Source of the DNA: Opitutus sp.
GTDB lineage: Bacteria > Verrucomicrobiota > Verrucomicrobiia > Opitutales > Opitutaceae
Reading direction: 5' to 3'
Length of the DNA stretch: 32,273 nucleotides
Assembly: GCA_025361365.1 (NCBI GenBank)
Contig: JANYAM010000163.1
Coordinates: 1 to 32,273 of the forward strand
Within the stretch, counting starts at the first letter, position 1. Every line of letters starts with the position of its first letter. Under the pieces are notes generated by a model. The model saw only the letters and a program-made list of their open reading frames with translations. It was not told the DNA's origin and ran no database searches. A program made the translations under genes and the position numbers. Positions 30,687 to 32,273 of the stretch are shown one piece after another.

Positions 30687-31232
30687 TTACTGCGTGGTGA
30701 GTTCCTTCTCCTTGTGGGCGAGGTGGGCCTCGATGTCCTTGATCGCCTTGTCGGTGGCGGACTGGATGTCCTTCTCGAGGCGCTTGTTCTCGTCCTCGGG
30801 GAGCTTGGCTTTTTTCAGCTGTTCGAACACGTCGCGGCGGACGTTGCGCACGTGGACGCGGCCCTCCTCGGCGAGGCGGTGCGCGGTCTTCACGAACTCG
30901 AGGCGGCGTTCCTTGGAGAGGTCGGGGAAGGGGAGACGGATGAGGGTGCCGTCGACCACCGGGTTGACGCCGATGTTGGCCTGCTGGAGCGCCTTCTCGA
31001 TGGCGCGGATGAGGCCCTTGTCCCACGGCTGCACCTGGATCATGCGCGGGTCGGGCGTCGTGATGGCGGCGCAGGCCTTGAGCTGCTGCGTGCCACCGTA
31101 GGCCTCGACCATGATGCCCTCGACCATGGCGGGCGAGGCCTTGCCGGTGTGGATGGTGGAGAACTCGTGGAGCGTGTGGTCCACGGACTTCTTCATGCGG
31201 GTCGTGGCGTCAGTCAGGATGGGATGGGACAT
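30687..31232 (-). CDS. frr: Ribosome recycling factor
   Basis: 181 residues from ATG 31232, close to the usual 185. Cytoplasmic factor that splits post-termination ribosomes with EF-G. The RRF pattern is clear: MKKSVDHTLHEFSTIHTGKASPAMVEGIMVEAYGG, ITTPDPRMIQVQPWDKGLIRAIEKALQQANIGVNP, DGTLIRLPFPDLSKERR and the C-terminal VRNVRRDVFEQLKKAK...SEDE-type LPEDENKRLEKDIQ. Preceded by pyrH, a common gene order. The upstream part of the frame covers intergenic repeat DNA. Confidence 0.97.
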   Translation of the reverse strand: MSHPILTDATTRMKKSVDHTLHEFSTIHTGKASPAMVEGIMVEAYGGTQQLKACAAITTPDPRMIQVQPWDKGLIRAIEKALQQANIGVNPVVDGTLIRLPFPDLSKERRLEFVKTAHRLAEEGRVHVRNVRRDVFEQLKKAKLPEDENKRLEKDIQSATDKAIKDIEAHLAHKEKELTTQ

Positions 31233-31252
31233 GGGGCAGGGGGCAGGGGAGA

Positions 31253-31356
31253 AGTTGAGAGTTGAGCGATGAGAGTTGAGAGCAAGAAGCGCGGAAAGGC
31301 GAGACCGGGAGTTCGAGGGATTGGATCTCTCAACCCTCAACTCTCATCTCTCAACT
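31253..31356. repeat. Imperfect 30-bp inverted repeat of TTGAGAG units between pyrH and frr
   Basis: Left arm 31253-31282 is built of GTTGAGAG/GATGAGAG units; right arm 31327-31356 is their inverted form (CTCTCAAC, CTCAACTCTCATCTC). It lies within the 135-base pyrH-frr gap. It can form a long hairpin that could affect frr expression. Confidence 0.7.
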
Positions 31357-31367
31357 GGTGCGCGACA

Positions 31368-32108
31368 TCAATTGTGCACCAGCGTGCCGATCTTGTCGCC
31401 CATGACGGCCTTCTTGATGGCGTGGGGGTCGTCGAGATTGAAGACGAGGATGGGGACGTTGTTGTCGAGGCAGAGCGAGAAGGCGGTCGAGTCCATGACG
31501 TTGAGCCGCTGGCGGAGCGCCTCGACGAAGGTGAGCTCCTCGTATTTGACCGCGTCGGGGAACTTCTTCGGGTCCTTGTCGTAGATGCCGTCCACCTTGG
31601 TCGCCTTCATGATGATGTCGGCGTGGAGCTCGGAGGCGCGGAGGGCGGCGGTGGTGTCGGTCGAGAAATACGGGTTGCCCGTGCCGGCGACGAAGATGAC
31701 GACGCGCTTTTTCTCCAGATGGCGCATGGCGCGGCGCATGATGAACGGTTCGGCGATCTGGTTCATCGGGATGGCGGACTGGACGCGGGTCTTCACGCCC
31801 ATCTTCTCGAGGCAGTCCATGATGGCCAGGCCGTTGATGACGGTGGCGAGCATGCCCATGTAGTCGCCGGTGGTGCGGTCGACGCCGCGCTTGGCGCCCT
31901 GCAGGCCGCGAAAGATGTTGCCGCCGCCGATGACGACGCAGACCTGCACGCCGAGGTCGTGGATTTCCTTCACCTGTTCGCACATCCGCTCGAGGGTGGC
32001 GGCATCGATCGGCTCGGTGCCCTTGGCGCCCCGCAACACCTCGCCGCTCAGCTTCAGGACGACGCGCTGGTATTTGACGGTGGGCGAGGCGGCGGATTTG
32101 GCGGGCAT
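31368..32108 (-). CDS. pyrH: UMP kinase
   Basis: 246 residues from ATG 32108. Phosphorylates UMP to UDP in pyrimidine nucleotide synthesis; hexameric amino-acid-kinase fold. Visible: [13 protein letters not shown] at the phosphate-binding N-terminus, [11 protein letters not shown] (glycine-rich loop), [19 protein letters not shown] (UMP binding), [38 protein letters not shown] and [20 protein letters not shown]. The product length is normal. It starts the pyrH-frr pair; no clear ribosome site. Confidence 0.97.
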   Translation of the reverse strand: MPAKSAASPTVKYQRVVLKLSGEVLRGAKGTEPIDAATLERMCEQVKEIHDLGVQVCVVIGGGNIFRGLQGAKRGVDRTTGDYMGMLATVINGLAIMDCLEKMGVKTRVQSAIPMNQIAEPFIMRRAMRHLEKKRVVIFVAGTGNPYFSTDTTAALRASELHADIIMKATKVDGIYDKDPKKFPDAVKYEELTFVEALRQRLNVMDSTAFSLCLDNNVPILVFNLDDPHAIKKAVMGDKIGTLVHN

Positions 32109-32215
32109 CGGTGCCCATAGAACCCGGCGCCAAAAGCGGCGTCAATGGCGGAGATGACGGGGGAATTGCTGAGGTGAAACCCGGACGTCCGCCGCCGGGC
32201 TCCAATTTGAACTTG

Positions 32216-32240
32216 TAGGGCGGGATCACCGTATCCCGCC
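32216..32240. repeat. GTAGGG-type palindromic repeat at the right end
   Basis: GTAGG begins at 32216; GGCGGGAT (32219-32226) and ATCCCGCC (32233-32240) form an 8-bp stem. A further inverted pair, CCCGCCTT (32235-32242) and AAGGCGGG (32266-32273), reaches the window edge, so the element may continue outside. The interval 32109-32215 shows no gene. Confidence 0.65.
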
Positions 32241-32273
32241 TTCGTTCGAAAAGGATGTCACGTTCAAGGCGGG

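Overview
The window looks like chromosomal DNA of a verrucomicrobial bacterium of the Opitutaceae type (inference). The basis is high GC, a PerR-type regulator heading sufC-sufB-sufD, pyrH next to frr, and intergenic spacers rich in palindromic repeats. I see no rRNA, tRNA, CRISPR array, phage gene or recognisable transposase.

Layout. 1-3084: iron-sulfur cluster assembly operon on the minus strand (perR/fur, sufC, sufB, partial sufD) with a palindromic Fur/PerR-like box in front. 3132-6983: trxB with a D,D-carboxypeptidase gene, a divergent M19 dipeptidase, a small membrane-anchored protein and an OsmC-type protein. 7057-9426: a frameshifted two-helix/CxxC gene, a leader with a strong terminator, a methyltransferase and a DMT transporter. 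9808-12430: two tandem secreted TonB-C proteins, an aldo/keto reductase and a PilZ protein. 12449-14273: lemA-TPM-TPM operon on the minus strand. 14655-17675: YihY and AI-2E-family membrane proteins, converging on and overlapping a YHYH protein gene. 17812-20275: MBOAT acyltransferase plus SGNH-like partner. 20427-25013: secreted protein, PAP2 phosphatase, lipocalin, large DUF748/AsmA-like protein and ROK sugar kinase. 25177-28157: an accessory stretch with two small genes, an orphan 57-codon gene, a ParE/RelE toxin-antitoxin pair bracketed by a 28-bp direct repeat, and an AT-rich foreign-looking gene. 28180-32108: UvrD/PcrA helicase, a repeat-rich spacer, frr and pyrH.

Common themes are redox and iron-sulfur homeostasis (perR-suf, trxB, osmC), cell-envelope functions (peptidase, carboxypeptidase, LemA/TPM, MBOAT/SGNH, PAP2, lipocalin) and housekeeping at the right end. 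The most unusual observations are: an ~45-bp element shared immediately upstream of two unrelated membrane-protein genes; an 11-bp tandem duplication that exactly explains a frameshift; a terminator 17 bases before the methyltransferase start with a 35-codon ORF ahead of it; and the toxin-antitoxin island bracketed by direct repeats beside the AT-rich gene.
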